From Pseudobutyrivibrio xylanivorans (GTDB taxonomy: Bacteria > Bacillota > Clostridia > Lachnospirales > Lachnospiraceae): a stretch of 64,000 nt of DNA. A program made the translations under genes and the position numbers. This document shows positions 52,026-60,900 of this stretch, one piece after another (the first letter of the stretch is position 1; each line of letters opens with the position of its first letter). The stretch covers positions 393,662 to 457,661 of the forward strand of contig NZ_VTVE01000003.1 in the NCBI RefSeq assembly GCF_010906925.1, written 5' to 3'. The notes beneath the pieces are model-generated. The model searched no databases. It had not been told where the DNA came from and saw only the letters and a program-made list of their open reading frames with translations.

Positions 52026-52448
52026 ATGGCAGGAACATCTTGTAAGATTTCGCTGTGTTCTAGGCAGCGAATGGGTGGTGATCAGGAGATATCAGAGGAG
52101 AGCTATTTGGGCTCATTTATAGAGCGAGGAGACAAGAAATATCTTTCCTACAAGCGCACCACTGAGGATGGAGTTGTGGACTGTTTGATATCCTTCAATC
52201 GCAGGGAATTTACCCTTACACAAAAGGGCAGCCTCAGTTCTAAGATAGAGCTAAGACCAGGAGAGAAGACCATTAATAAATACAGCACCTCTGTTGGCAA
52301 TCTATCTATAGAAATATTTACTCGCAGGTATGAGTTAATCGAGCAAAAGGATGATATTCGAATCGGAATAGAGTATGACATTATAACAGGCGCTGATTCG
52401 ATTCAGACCACAATGGATATTAAGGTAAAAATCAAAGGAGAAGCTTAA
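52026..52448 (+). CDS. DUF1934 family beta-barrel protein
   Basis: This 140-residue protein resembles YwiB-like DUF1934 proteins (a small lipocalin-like barrel). It shows GDKKYLSYKRTTEDGV, then LISFNRREFTLTQKG and the repeated two-strand endings IEIFTRRYELIEQKDD and IGIEYDIITG. No signal peptide is present. The function is unknown. The terminator hairpin starts inside its last codons. Confidence 0.75.
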   Translation: MAGTSCKISLCSRQRMGGDQEISEESYLGSFIERGDKKYLSYKRTTEDGVVDCLISFNRREFTLTQKGSLSSKIELRPGEKTINKYSTSVGNLSIEIFTRRYELIEQKDDIRIGIEYDIITGADSIQTTMDIKVKIKGEA

Positions 52449-52469
52449 TAATAGAGCTTCTCTTTTTTG
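52438..52469 (+). terminator. Intrinsic terminator after the DUF1934 gene
   Basis: GAGAAGCT (52438-52445) pairs with AGCTTCTC (52455-52462), followed by TTTTTTG. The left arm lies in the last codons of the gene. Confidence 0.85.
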
Positions 52470-52693
52470 TTTGCATCTGAGTTGGAGTTTTGCGAAGCAA
52501 AACTCTATTTTTGTATAACTCAAAGAGGGGATAGTCGCTCCAAAATGGGAATTATTTTGAATAATTTAGTTAAAAACTCTTAGGTAAGTTTGTGAGATTT
52601 ATACAAAAAATCAGGGGGTTCTCTTGTGCGAAAACGTTATACAATATAACAAAACTTGCCAGATGATGTTAGTTTTTGCCTACATATAGAAAT

Positions 52694-52818
52694 CTACTAA
52701 CCAAAACTGCTACATTTTGTGCTAGGGAATTTCACAGATTGTCTTGGCTGAGAAAAATGACAATTTGTGATATGAGTTGTGGAGAAGTGAAGTTGTAGTT
52801 TCAAGAAATGGTTAGTAG
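52694..52818 (+). ncRNA. Candidate structured leader of the large surface protein gene
   Basis: CTACTAACC (52694-52702) pairs with GGTTAGTAG (52810-52818), whose last two bases belong to the AGGAGG ribosome site (52817-52822). Inside, TCACAGATTGTC (52732-52743) pairs with GACAATTTGTGA (52759-52770) with one G-T pair. Closing the outer stem would hinder ribosome access. Segments CTACATTT and TGTGGAG match CTACATTT and GGTGGAG in the leader at 29706-29816. A possible -10 (TACAAT, 52640-52645) lies upstream. The remaining stretch from 52470 shows no gene. Confidence 0.45.
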
Positions 52819-52828
52819 GAGGACTTGT

Positions 52829-55800
52829 ATGAAGAAACATGTGGTAAAAGGGCTATCTTTGGGCCTATCAGCAGTAACACTTGCTGGTTCAACATCAATC
52901 ACTGCTTTTGCAGATGAAATTGATGAATTCAAGGATGGGGAGCAAACACAAGAAAGTCAGCAGGAAGCCAATGAGGCTGAAAAGTCTTTCGCTGATGCGA
53001 CAGAATCATTAAATGAGGACTTTAATGAACAGGAGTTTTCAGGGGTTGGTTCTGAAGAGGATGCAACAGGTGTGGCAGAGTTAACTGAGATTATGGCTGA
53101 TGAAATTGACTCAGAGGACTCTCCAGTAGCAGGTGAGACTTGCACAATCACAGTTGTTGATGAGTTTGGTAATGTTGTAACTGACGAAGAAACAGGAGAT
53201 GTTGTTACAGAGGACGTTACATTTGGCGAGGCAGCAGATATGGCTGCAGCAGTTACAGACGATGCAGCAGCAGATATTGAGAACTTGAATCAGGCTGCTC
53301 AGGATCTTTATACTGCAGCAGGGGAGATGGATGCGGCAGAGGCTAATGCAAACTCAGAAGTAGGGGATGCAAATCAGGCAGCTGAGGACGCTGAGGTAAT
53401 TGCAGGTGATGCACTTGCTGCTTCAAATGCGGCACTGGAGGCCGTAGAAAATGAGTCTAAAGAAAATGCTGCTTCTATTATTGCTACAACACAGGATACA
53501 TATGACAAGGCAGTAAAGGATTTTGAGACTAAGGAAAAGGCATACAACACTGCAAAGACTGAGTTTGAAACATACGAGCAGGAGTTCCAGCAGAAGGTTG
53601 AAAATTACAATAATAGTTTGAATTCTGCTTATACAAATCTTGAGTGGGCTGAAGAGGATTTGGCAGCTTCTAAGCAGAGACTTGCAAATCTTCAGGAAAA
53701 CTTACAGAAGGCTTATGATGCTTATCTTTCATCAGCAGCAGGTGTTCTTGCTACAGCAGAGCAGACATATCAGGATAGCGACAAGACAGATGATGACAAG
53801 AAAGAGTATCTTAAGGCGATTCTTGAAAACTACTACATTAAGGCAGAAGAAGGCCAGACAGTTTCTGTTACTGAAATTGGGGATTTCGTAGATTACGATG
53901 GAACTGAAAAGGATCTTATTACTGTTAAATATCAGATTATCGATGATGCTACTGGCACAGTTGTTGAGGACAAGAAGATTAATCTTGGCTACGATATCAG
54001 TGGCACTCAGGTAGATCTTTACGAGAAGGTTACTTACTATGATTATTTAGATGAGGATGGAAATGTAGTTCACATCACTCAAGAAGATATAGATACAGAA
54101 TTAGCAAAGCCAAAGGCTGAGCAGAAGATTGTTAAGAGATATAAGAAGACAGTAGAGGTTGATGGTGAGGAAAAGACATCATACCTTATTGCTGATGCTT
54201 ATGACAAGCTTACTGACGAAGAGAAGGCTGAGTACACACTTGATTATATTGTTCTTGGAGATTGGGACTGGGATAATGCAACAGTTTCTGGTCTTGATAA
54301 GACATATACATCTTATACAGATTTAGATGGCAAGACAGTTGAGGGTGCAGTTGCTTCCGAAGAAATCGCAACAGATGATGAGGTAATTAGAGTCTACTCA
54401 TTTGATGTAGATGGCAATTATATTTGCACAGCTACAAACCTCAGTACTAAGAAGGTTTACACATATGTAAATAATAAGCTTTCAGCAACTGATTACTTAA
54501 AGAGCACTGATTCAGCAGCAACTATTGCAGCATCAAAGACTGGTTATCAGATTCTGGATGCAAGAGATGAATTTAAAGCATCTGGCTACTATGTGCCAAG
54601 ATATGTGCTTAAAGTTGCATATAGTGCAAATCGTGAATTAGCATGGTCTGCAGACCTAAAGACCAAGACTGTTCTTGGAGTACCTTGGCCAGATGGTGTT
54701 ACTCCACATGCTCAGCCAACAGCTGCAGAGGCCATTGTAAATGGTAAGAATAATGCAGCAGCCAATGCTGGAAATCCATATGATGATAAGTATGAATATT
54801 ATGGATTTACATTTGACGGCTATAATAATGATTGGACAGCGGTTAAAACTGCTGAAGACGCTCCATACAATGTGACATGGTTTGTATTTGATGGAAGTGT
54901 TACATACCATGTGGCAGGTACATACAATATTTCATATGATGTGGTTACAGATGATACAGTTCATTACACTGTAGGTGATGGATGGAATGACTTCTGGACA
55001 AAAGTAGGAAACTTCTTTACTGGAAAAGATAAGGAGACTGTTAAGGAAGCAATCATTAGACAGTACGAGGTAGACAATCATACAAAGGTTGTTGGAGTTA
55101 AGAGATGGAACTGGGATACTAAAACAGCTGAGTTCTATGTTGTTAAGCCTACAAATGTAAATGCTACAGGTAGTACATATTCAGCAGTTGAGGTAAATGG
55201 CAATATAGATGGAAATCTTAGCAACCTTACATATGGAAGAGATATTAGCTATGTAGGAAAATCTACTGCTACATCTTCTGATGAGTACAACAAGGAAGCA
55301 TCTATCGACCAGAATGTTACAGATGAATTCTTCTACAACAATGGCGATGCAGTATTTAGCAATGCAGCAAGAGCCTATGTAGAAGGACTTGAGCAGGCTG
55401 GCGCAACAATGACAAAATTCTTTGACCTTATTAATCTTGTTAATACTGCAAAGGAAGCAGTGGAAGATGCTCAGCAGCAGTGTGAAGAGATTAGAGCTCA
55501 TATCGAGGACCTTAACAAGACATTGGCTCTTGGTGATTTGGAAGTAATGCCAGAGTTAGCTGAGTGGGAAGGAAAGCTTGAGAAGGCAGAGGAAACCTAC
55601 GATAAGGCTAAGGAAGATCTTGGCAAAGCTAAGGATAACTTAGATAAGGCTAAAGAAAACTTCAAGAATAAGTATAGTAATGATGAAACAGAAGCAAATG
55701 GTGAAGAAGGTACAGGCGCAGAGGGTACTGGAACAGAGGGTGCAGGCACATCAATATCTGGTGGCGGCGCAGCAGGTGGTACTTCAGGAACTGATTATCC

Positions 55801-56170
55801 AGCTGCAACATTAACTATCACTGACCCAGCTACACCACTTGCAGGTGACACAACTGCAGATAATACTACAGCACCAAACAGAAATACTAGAAGAAATGCT
55901 GCTAATAACGCAGCTGCAAATGCTAACGCTGATGCAAATGCAGACGCCGATGCAGATGCAGATAATGAAGTAGTAGCAACTCCAGAGACAGATGAGGACG
56001 AGACAATCAAGCGTATTGCTGATGAGGCTACACCTCTTGCAGCTGAGAAAGAAAGCTCAACTTCAAAATTAGGTTGGTGGATTTCAATTCTTCTTGTTAT
56101 TGTTGTAGTAGCAGGTGCAATCGCATACTACAAGAAACAGCTAGATGCTAAAAAGCTTGACGACAAATAA
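52829..56170 (+). CDS. Large surface protein with coiled coils and C-terminal membrane anchor
   Basis: The product is 1113 residues, starting at ATG 52829 six bases after AGGAGG. A signal peptide (KGLSLGLSAVTLAGSTSITAFA) is followed by an acidic region, a long coiled coil (about residues 145-320), a beta-rich middle region (about 320-860), a second Lys/Glu coiled coil (about 885-980), a Gly/Thr-rich linker, an Asn-Ala-Asp-Ala run, and a final transmembrane helix (WWISILLVIVVVAGAIAYY) with a basic tail. There is no LPXTG before the helix, so it is probably held by the helix itself. The layout resembles adhesins or surface fibres. No catalytic motif was seen. Confidence 0.75.
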   Translation: MKKHVVKGLSLGLSAVTLAGSTSITAFADEIDEFKDGEQTQESQQEANEAEKSFADATESLNEDFNEQEFSGVGSEEDATGVAELTEIMADEIDSEDSPVAGETCTITVVDEFGNVVTDEETGDVVTEDVTFGEAADMAAAVTDDAAADIENLNQAAQDLYTAAGEMDAAEANANSEVGDANQAAEDAEVIAGDALAASNAALEAVENESKENAASIIATTQDTYDKAVKDFETKEKAYNTAKTEFETYEQEFQQKVENYNNSLNSAYTNLEWAEEDLAASKQRLANLQENLQKAYDAYLSSAAGVLATAEQTYQDSDKTDDDKKEYLKAILENYYIKAEEGQTVSVTEIGDFVDYDGTEKDLITVKYQIIDDATGTVVEDKKINLGYDISGTQVDLYEKVTYYDYLDEDGNVVHITQEDIDTELAKPKAEQKIVKRYKKTVEVDGEEKTSYLIADAYDKLTDEEKAEYTLDYIVLGDWDWDNATVSGLDKTYTSYTDLDGKTVEGAVASEEIATDDEVIRVYSFDVDGNYICTATNLSTKKVYTYVNNKLSATDYLKSTDSAATIAASKTGYQILDARDEFKASGYYVPRYVLKVAYSANRELAWSADLKTKTVLGVPWPDGVTPHAQPTAAEAIVNGKNNAAANAGNPYDDKYEYYGFTFDGYNNDWTAVKTAEDAPYNVTWFVFDGSVTYHVAGTYNISYDVVTDDTVHYTVGDGWNDFWTKVGNFFTGKDKETVKEAIIRQYEVDNHTKVVGVKRWNWDTKTAEFYVVKPTNVNATGSTYSAVEVNGNIDGNLSNLTYGRDISYVGKSTATSSDEYNKEASIDQNVTDEFFYNNGDAVFSNAARAYVEGLEQAGATMTKFFDLINLVNTAKEAVEDAQQQCEEIRAHIEDLNKTLALGDLEVMPELAEWEGKLEKAEETYDKAKEDLGKAKDNLDKAKENFKNKYSNDETEANGEEGTGAEGTGTEGAGTSISGGGAAGGTSGTDYPAATLTITDPATPLAGDTTADNTTAPNRNTRRNAANNAAANANADANADADADADNEVVATPETDEDETIKRIADEATPLAAEKESSTSKLGWWISILLVIVVVAGAIAYYKKQLDAKKLDDK

Positions 56171-56207
56171 TCGCCAGCACTAATCATTTTTCACATATCA
56201 TTTTTCA

Positions 56208-56247
56208 AAAACAGGAGGTACTTCTTTCGTGAAGTACCTCCTGTTTT
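56208..56247. terminator. Strong bidirectional terminator
   Basis: A 17-bp perfect stem, from AAAACAGGAGG (56208-56218) through TACTTC and the complementary GAAGTACC... to 56247, has a TTTCGT loop. A-rich and T-rich ends lie on both sides, so it can serve both convergent genes. Confidence 0.88.
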
Positions 56248-56265
56248 GCGTTAAGAGATAATAAA

Positions 56266-56838
56266 TTATTTTGTAGTGGCCATACGTTTAATGTAGTCCA
56301 TAAGAGTCCTAATAGGTGGAAGTATAAGTACAATGTATGTTACAAAAGCCTCTGCAAAAATATAGATGCCATTGTAAATAAGTGAATAAGGAAGCGGACT
56401 CATGTTGTAATCAGCCGCATACTCACCAAAGAAAAGACAGCCAGAAAGAACGGCAAAGAAATATCTGCCCAGTATTGCAATACCGTATCCCTTAAGTAAT
56501 CCGTTATTAGATTTTGCAAAAAATCCTGAGAGGCCAAGTGCCGCAAATGCAAGTATATAATCTACGATTACTTGTGCAGGGAAAAGAATATATGGATCTA
56601 CAATCAGATTTAAAAGACCGTAGGCAATGCCAGAGATAATTCCAAGAATTGGTCCGAACCAAAAGCCCGGAAGACATGCTACAAGCATAGAAAACAATGT
56701 GATTGAGCCGCCCATTGGAAGCTTGGTGAATTTGATGTTAGAAAGGACAAAAGCTAGTCCTATTGAAGCTCCGCAGAATGCTAATTGCCTTGCGGTAAAA
56801 ATAATTTTTGAGTTGAGTGTTGATGCTTGATTACTCAT
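56266..56838 (-). CDS. thiT: ECF-type thiamine transporter S component
   Basis: This 190-residue membrane protein has about six helices and the ThiT pattern: ASIGLAFVLSNIKFTKLPMGG near the start, PGFWFGPILGIISGIAYGLL in the middle, and DPYILFPAQVIVDYILAF. It binds thiamine and works with the ECF energising module encoded elsewhere. A TPP riboswitch lies directly upstream on the same strand, which supports the substrate call strongly. Confidence 0.95.
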   Translation of the reverse strand: MSNQASTLNSKIIFTARQLAFCGASIGLAFVLSNIKFTKLPMGGSITLFSMLVACLPGFWFGPILGIISGIAYGLLNLIVDPYILFPAQVIVDYILAFAALGLSGFFAKSNNGLLKGYGIAILGRYFFAVLSGCLFFGEYAADYNMSPLPYSLIYNGIYIFAEAFVTYIVLILPPIRTLMDYIKRMATTK

Positions 56839-56879
56839 TTAAAAAAATCTCCCTTCATACAAAATGATGCCAGGAGATC

Positions 56880-56965
56880 CACTAAGCTTCCTTACGCTGG
56901 TATTGTCCAGTTCAAGTAATAAGGGTCGGTGTAAATCACCTCTCAGCAACTGCGCCCCTAGCAAC
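56880..56965 (-). ncRNA. TPP riboswitch (THI element)
   Basis: Read on the minus strand it has CTAGGGGCGCA, then the conserved GCTGAGAGG, GACCCTT, TTGAACTGGA, and ends with CAATACCAGCGTAAGGAAG. All core THI-box elements are present in order, about 45 nt before thiT. High thiamine pyrophosphate should reduce thiT expression, probably by hiding the ribosome site, since no clear terminator follows. Only AT-rich sequence without a gene is seen from 56966 to 57247. Confidence 0.95.
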
Positions 56966-57247
56966 ATATTTATTTAGCTAGATACAACATAACACTAGAG
57001 TATTGGGACGTCAACATGATATAAATAATATCTATAATTCAATCTTTTCTGTTGAGGTGATTTTATTGTTATATTTTCCAGTGCCAATATAATTGATAAT
57101 ATCCCACCAATATATTTTATGATTCTTAACATTTTTCTCCCTCTATTAATACTCCCAATTTATTTTATAAAGAAAGTATCCCATAGATTTGTGGGGCAAT
57201 AGAAAAAAGTGATTTTAAAGGCTCTTTTTTGGGGGGATTGGGCAAGA

Positions 57248-57649
57248 CTACTGCCTATGGGAAATTTTGGATTTTGAGCAGTAGCGAATTTTGGAAAAGT
57301 TACTGCCTATATTGAGAAATATAATATAAGCAGTAAGGAAAATGGAAATGTTTACTGCCTGAAGAGGGAAAAACCAAATAGGCAGTAAAACAAAGCTAAG
57401 AAGTTACTGTCTAAATGTAAAAACGCAAAAAAAGCAGTAAGAAAAATGAAAAAGGCTACTGCTTAGATAGAGAAATGCCAAATATGCAGTAGTGTAGGGG
57501 AAAAAGACTACTGCCTGTCTAGTAAAATGCAAAAAAAGCAGTAGAAAAAATGAAAAAGGCTACTGCTTGAATAGAAAAATGCCAAATAAAGCAGTAGTGT
57601 AAGGGGAAAAGACTACTGCCTGCCTAGTAAAATGCCAAATAAGCAGTAA
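57248..57649. repeat. Array of eight hairpins with a 52-bp period
   Basis: Eight units begin at 57248, 57300, 57352, 57404, 57456, 57508, 57560 and 57613, spaced 52 bp (the last 53). Each is an inverted repeat (C/T)TACTGC ... GCAGTA(G/A) of 37 nt (unit 7: 38 nt) and a 15-nt purine-rich linker. The outer base pair is C-G in units 1, 5, 6, 7 and T-A in units 2, 3, 4, so both arms change together; only unit 8 is mismatched there. Linkers alternate (GAAAAATGAAAAAGG and TGTAGGGGAAAAAGA), which makes a higher-order repeat near 104 bp at the right end. No ORF spans it. It is not a CRISPR array, because repeats vary and spacers repeat. Confidence 0.92.
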
Positions 57650-57714
57650 GAAAAATGAAAATGACTTTCTTGATTTTTAGTTTTTGTGCCGAAATGATGC
57701 AAAAATGATGTTTA

Positions 57715-57743
57715 TTACATATATAATTAAAATAGGGTATAAT
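57715..57743 (+). promoter_or_regulatory. Promoter of the lipoprotein pair, with overlapping inverted repeat
   Basis: TTACAT (57715-57720) and the consensus TATAAT (57738-57743) are 17 bp apart. AGGGT/ACCCT (57734-57738, 57748-57752) surrounds the -10 and could be an operator. Confidence 0.5.
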
Positions 57744-57792
57744 TGCGACCCTAGCAATATTGTAAAAACTAATTTTATTTGGAGGAAAAGTT

Positions 57793-58578
57793 ATGAAGAG
57801 AAAAATGATTTTACAATTGTTGGTAGTATCTGTAATTGTTACAGGATGTGGTAAATCAGAATCAAGCAATGTGGCAGCTTCTAGCGATGAAGCTATTTCA
57901 AGCAATGTTGTAGTAAGTGATGAAACCACCGTGGGCGGCGAAGTGAGCCAAACAGACAATACAAGTGACTTAAGCGAAGAGACAAGTTCACAGGACAGCG
58001 TGGAGGACAGTGCAGAGGGATATAAGAAAGCATATATTGAGGCAGCTAAAAGTATAAAAGAGAAACATGATTTCGATAGTCTCAAATTTGGCCTTATAGA
58101 TTTTGATGGAGACGATACGCCTGAATTGGTGGCTAAAATGAGCGGCAGTTGTTGGCTATATACATATGAAGATGGAAAACTCAGATGTCTAATGGATGGT
58201 TGGGTATATGGTAATGCCGGCGATCTTGGTTATGATTACGCTCCGGGAAAAGGTATTGTTAGAGATGGGGGAAGTCCTTTTTATGGAGCGTTATACTATA
58301 GCGCTTATTTTTCAAAGCATGAAGAAGGTGAGCTGGTGTTAGACTACAAAAAAGAGGAGTATCACTTTGATGATAAAGACGGTGATGGCTTTCCATCTGA
58401 TGAAGAATTAGAGGGATTTTCAGAGCAGAAAGTTTTCAAGGTGGAGTATACATGTGAAAACGGTGAGAATCTAAGTGAGGAACAAATAAAAGAAAAAATC
58501 GATAGTTATGATAGCTACACTTTTGAGTTCTTAGAAGGTACATATAGCTACGAGGAGTTTATAAAAGAGCTTTCATAA
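57793..58578 (+). CDS. Lipoprotein of unknown function
   Basis: The 261-residue precursor has lipobox VTGC (Cys near residue 19). A Ser/Thr/Val/Asp-rich linker of about 55 residues precedes a domain with LKFGLIDFDGDDTPELVAKM, a pattern like the D-x-D-G-D-x-x-P-E-L calcium-binding or FG-GAP-like turns seen in many clostridial lipoproteins. A later HFDDKDGDGFPSDEEL resembles a calcium-binding loop. GGAGG precedes the ATG. It is 28 bp upstream of a second lipoprotein gene. The role is unknown. Confidence 0.8.
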   Translation: MKRKMILQLLVVSVIVTGCGKSESSNVAASSDEAISSNVVVSDETTVGGEVSQTDNTSDLSEETSSQDSVEDSAEGYKKAYIEAAKSIKEKHDFDSLKFGLIDFDGDDTPELVAKMSGSCWLYTYEDGKLRCLMDGWVYGNAGDLGYDYAPGKGIVRDGGSPFYGALYYSAYFSKHEEGELVLDYKKEEYHFDDKDGDGFPSDEELEGFSEQKVFKVEYTCENGENLSEEQIKEKIDSYDSYTFEFLEGTYSYEEFIKELS

Positions 58579-58606
58579 TCAATTGGAAAAGGGGAAGAAT
58601 AAGAGA

Positions 58607-59413
58607 ATGAAAAAGAAAGTAATAATTTTAATGATGGCAACAATGATGTTATCCCTAGTTGCATGCCAGCAGGATACAAAAAGCGAAAGTGCAGGGGAAT
58701 TAGAAGTTGAATCAAATGGTTTAAATACTGAGTTGGTTCAAGAGCAGCAAACGAGCGAAACTAATCAAGAAAACGATTCTGAGATTACAGCTGATACAGA
58801 GGGAATAGAAGATGTCGTCGAGGATGATTCATACGATTTTGGAGATATGGACCCGCTGTATGTATCTTACTTGAAAAATGAGATTAGTGTAGAGAATCCC
58901 TATGTGGAGGGAGAACCATTAAATATACTGGCCTATAAGGAAGATTATACATCGGAATTTGAGAACGCTACTATTAAGTATGCCTTGGTAGAAGTTAATG
59001 GTGATACTAAAAGCGAATTGATAGTAGATATAAGGAGTGATGTTGATCAGCTTATGGAAATACTTACTGTTTCCGATGGAAAACTGATTTTGCTTGATGT
59101 ATTTGAATCTCATAATATGCGAATGGGAACTAGCGTATATGCAAATGGTGTTGTCTGTGAAGAACGAGGATACGATGATAAGGTGACAGAATATTTTAAA
59201 TATAAGTTATCCGGAGATCAAAAACCTATAATAACATTTTATAAGGCAGAGGACAGTGATAGTGATTTAACTTATGACTATTATTATCTGGTTGGAAATG
59301 AAGATGAGGAGAAAATGATTTCCTCAGATGAAGAATATGAGAGAATAAGAGCTAAATATGTTGGCAACTCATTAGAATTTACTGACATTACAGACTTAGT
59401 AGAAAGCCTTTAA
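58607..59413 (+). CDS. Lipoprotein of unknown function
   Basis: The precursor is about 268 residues with lipobox LVAC, an acidic Glu/Thr/Gln linker, and a domain with KYALVEVNGDTKSELIVDIRSDVDQL. This parallels the IDFDGDDTPELV turn of the upstream lipoprotein, so the two may be distant paralogues. ATG 58607 is chosen since the preceding TTG (58583) would add a basic leader before the signal peptide. AAGAGA lies just upstream. The role is unknown. Confidence 0.78.
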   Translation: MKKKVIILMMATMMLSLVACQQDTKSESAGELEVESNGLNTELVQEQQTSETNQENDSEITADTEGIEDVVEDDSYDFGDMDPLYVSYLKNEISVENPYVEGEPLNILAYKEDYTSEFENATIKYALVEVNGDTKSELIVDIRSDVDQLMEILTVSDGKLILLDVFESHNMRMGTSVYANGVVCEERGYDDKVTEYFKYKLSGDQKPIITFYKAEDSDSDLTYDYYYLVGNEDEEKMISSDEEYERIRAKYVGNSLEFTDITDLVESL

Positions 59414-59540
59414 GGGTTGAAAAAAGGCGCCGAGAAATTAGAGCATTTTTAAGAAAAGGAATAATAGACCTTATCATCCGAAAAATGTTATTATGGAAGA
59501 GGTGGGATGGCCCATCCATTTATAAATAGGAATTAGGTCA

Positions 59541-60773
59541 ATGATAAATACAGAAAAGATAATTGAAAAAGTAATATTAGTTGCAGTCTGCGAGGGTGAT
59601 GAGGTAGAGGCTAAGGATTCTATAGATGAGTTGGCAGAGCTTTGCGAGACTGCAGGAGCTCAGGTGGTTGGTCAGATTATGCAAAATCTTGAGCGCAGAA
59701 ATCCAGGTACCTATGTAGGCACTGGTAAGGTTGAGGAGATTGCAGACTTAATCTGGGAGACTGGGGCTACTGGTATTGTGTGTGACGATGAGCTTACACC
59801 GGCCCAGATGAGAAATTTGGCAGATGCTCTTGATACAAAAGTTATGGATAGAACCCTTATTATCCTTGATATTTTTGCAGCTCGAGCAGGTACAGCCGAG
59901 GGTAAGATTCAGGTAGAGCTGGCACAGCTTAGATATGAGATGACCCGTCTTACAGGATTCGGTAAAAACATGTCTCGAGTTGGTGGTACTGCAGCAGGTG
60001 GCGGTGGAGCCATCGGTACTCGTGGACCTGGTGAGAAAAAGCTGGAGATGGATAAGCGTCTTATTGCAGGTCGTATTTCTCAGCTTAAAAAAGAGCTTGC
60101 TGATGTGGTAAGTCACCGCGAGCTCACTCGTGCTAAGAGACAGAAAAATGGTGTCCCAGTGGCTGCTATTGTAGGCTATACCAATGCAGGCAAATCATCT
60201 CTTTTGAATAAACTTACTGATGCAAATATTTTGGAGTGGGATGCGTTGTTTGCCACTCTTGATCCTACTACTAGAGAGTTGTTTTTAGACAATGACCAAA
60301 AGGTGCTCCTTACTGACACTGTTGGTTTCATTAGAAAGCTTCCACATCATTTGGTTGATGCATTCAAGAGTACACTTGAGGAGGCAAAATATGCTGACTA
60401 CATTATCCATGTTGTAGATGTGAGTAATCCACAGATGGATAGACAGATGGAGATTGTGTACGAGACTCTTGATAAGCTCGGTGTTAATGACAAGCCTGTT
60501 ATTACCATATTTAACAAGGTTGACAAGGTGCTAGACGAGCACGACTATCATGATTTAAGGGCGGATTACACGGTACACACATCTGTGAAAACTGGTAAGG
60601 GCCTTGATAGAGTAAGAGAGATTCTGGCTGAACTTCTCCGAGATGGAAAAGAGTATGTTGAGAAATTGGTTCCATATTCAGAGGCTGGCAGTATTGCGAA
60701 AATAAGAGAAAATGGAGAGCTTATTTCAGAAGAATATCGTGAAGACGGAATTTTTATCAAAGCATATATATAA
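59541..60773 (+). CDS. hflX: GTPase HflX
   Basis: This 410-residue protein has the HflX N-terminal nucleotide-binding domain (AQVVGQIMQNLERRNPGTYVG, GKVEEI) followed by a G domain with VGYTNAGKSSLLN (P-loop), DTVGFIRKLPHHL (G3) and FNKVDK (G4). The linker contains a Gly-rich segment (GGTAAGGGGAIGTRGPGE) typical of the family. HflX binds the 50S ribosome and splits stalled ribosomes. It appears to stand alone; the 127 bp upstream contain a short GGGATGGCCCATCC inverted repeat but no gene. Confidence 0.95.
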   Translation: MINTEKIIEKVILVAVCEGDEVEAKDSIDELAELCETAGAQVVGQIMQNLERRNPGTYVGTGKVEEIADLIWETGATGIVCDDELTPAQMRNLADALDTKVMDRTLIILDIFAARAGTAEGKIQVELAQLRYEMTRLTGFGKNMSRVGGTAAGGGGAIGTRGPGEKKLEMDKRLIAGRISQLKKELADVVSHRELTRAKRQKNGVPVAAIVGYTNAGKSSLLNKLTDANILEWDALFATLDPTTRELFLDNDQKVLLTDTVGFIRKLPHHLVDAFKSTLEEAKYADYIIHVVDVSNPQMDRQMEIVYETLDKLGVNDKPVITIFNKVDKVLDEHDYHDLRADYTVHTSVKTGKGLDRVREILAELLRDGKEYVEKLVPYSEAGSIAKIRENGELISEEYREDGIFIKAYI

Positions 60774-60798
60774 TTTTAAAAGAATTTTACGAAATACT

Positions 60799-60827
60799 TA
60801 GACATTCTTTACTAGTCATGTTAAACT
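60799..60827 (+). promoter_or_regulatory. Probable promoter of the Na/Pi cotransporter gene
   Basis: TAGACA (60799-60804) and TAAACT (60822-60827) are spaced 17 bp apart, about 75 bp before the gene. Confidence 0.5.
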
Positions 60828-60900
60828 ATCTTCGGACAAATAAGAAAAGGTTTAATTATTTATTTCTCGTGAAGGAGAAATACGGTAGAAGGAGAAAGAA

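Noticed and set aside
57248..57649. CRISPR array
   Set aside because: The conserved parts are short inverted arms that vary, and the sequences between them repeat instead of being unique. No cas gene is nearby.
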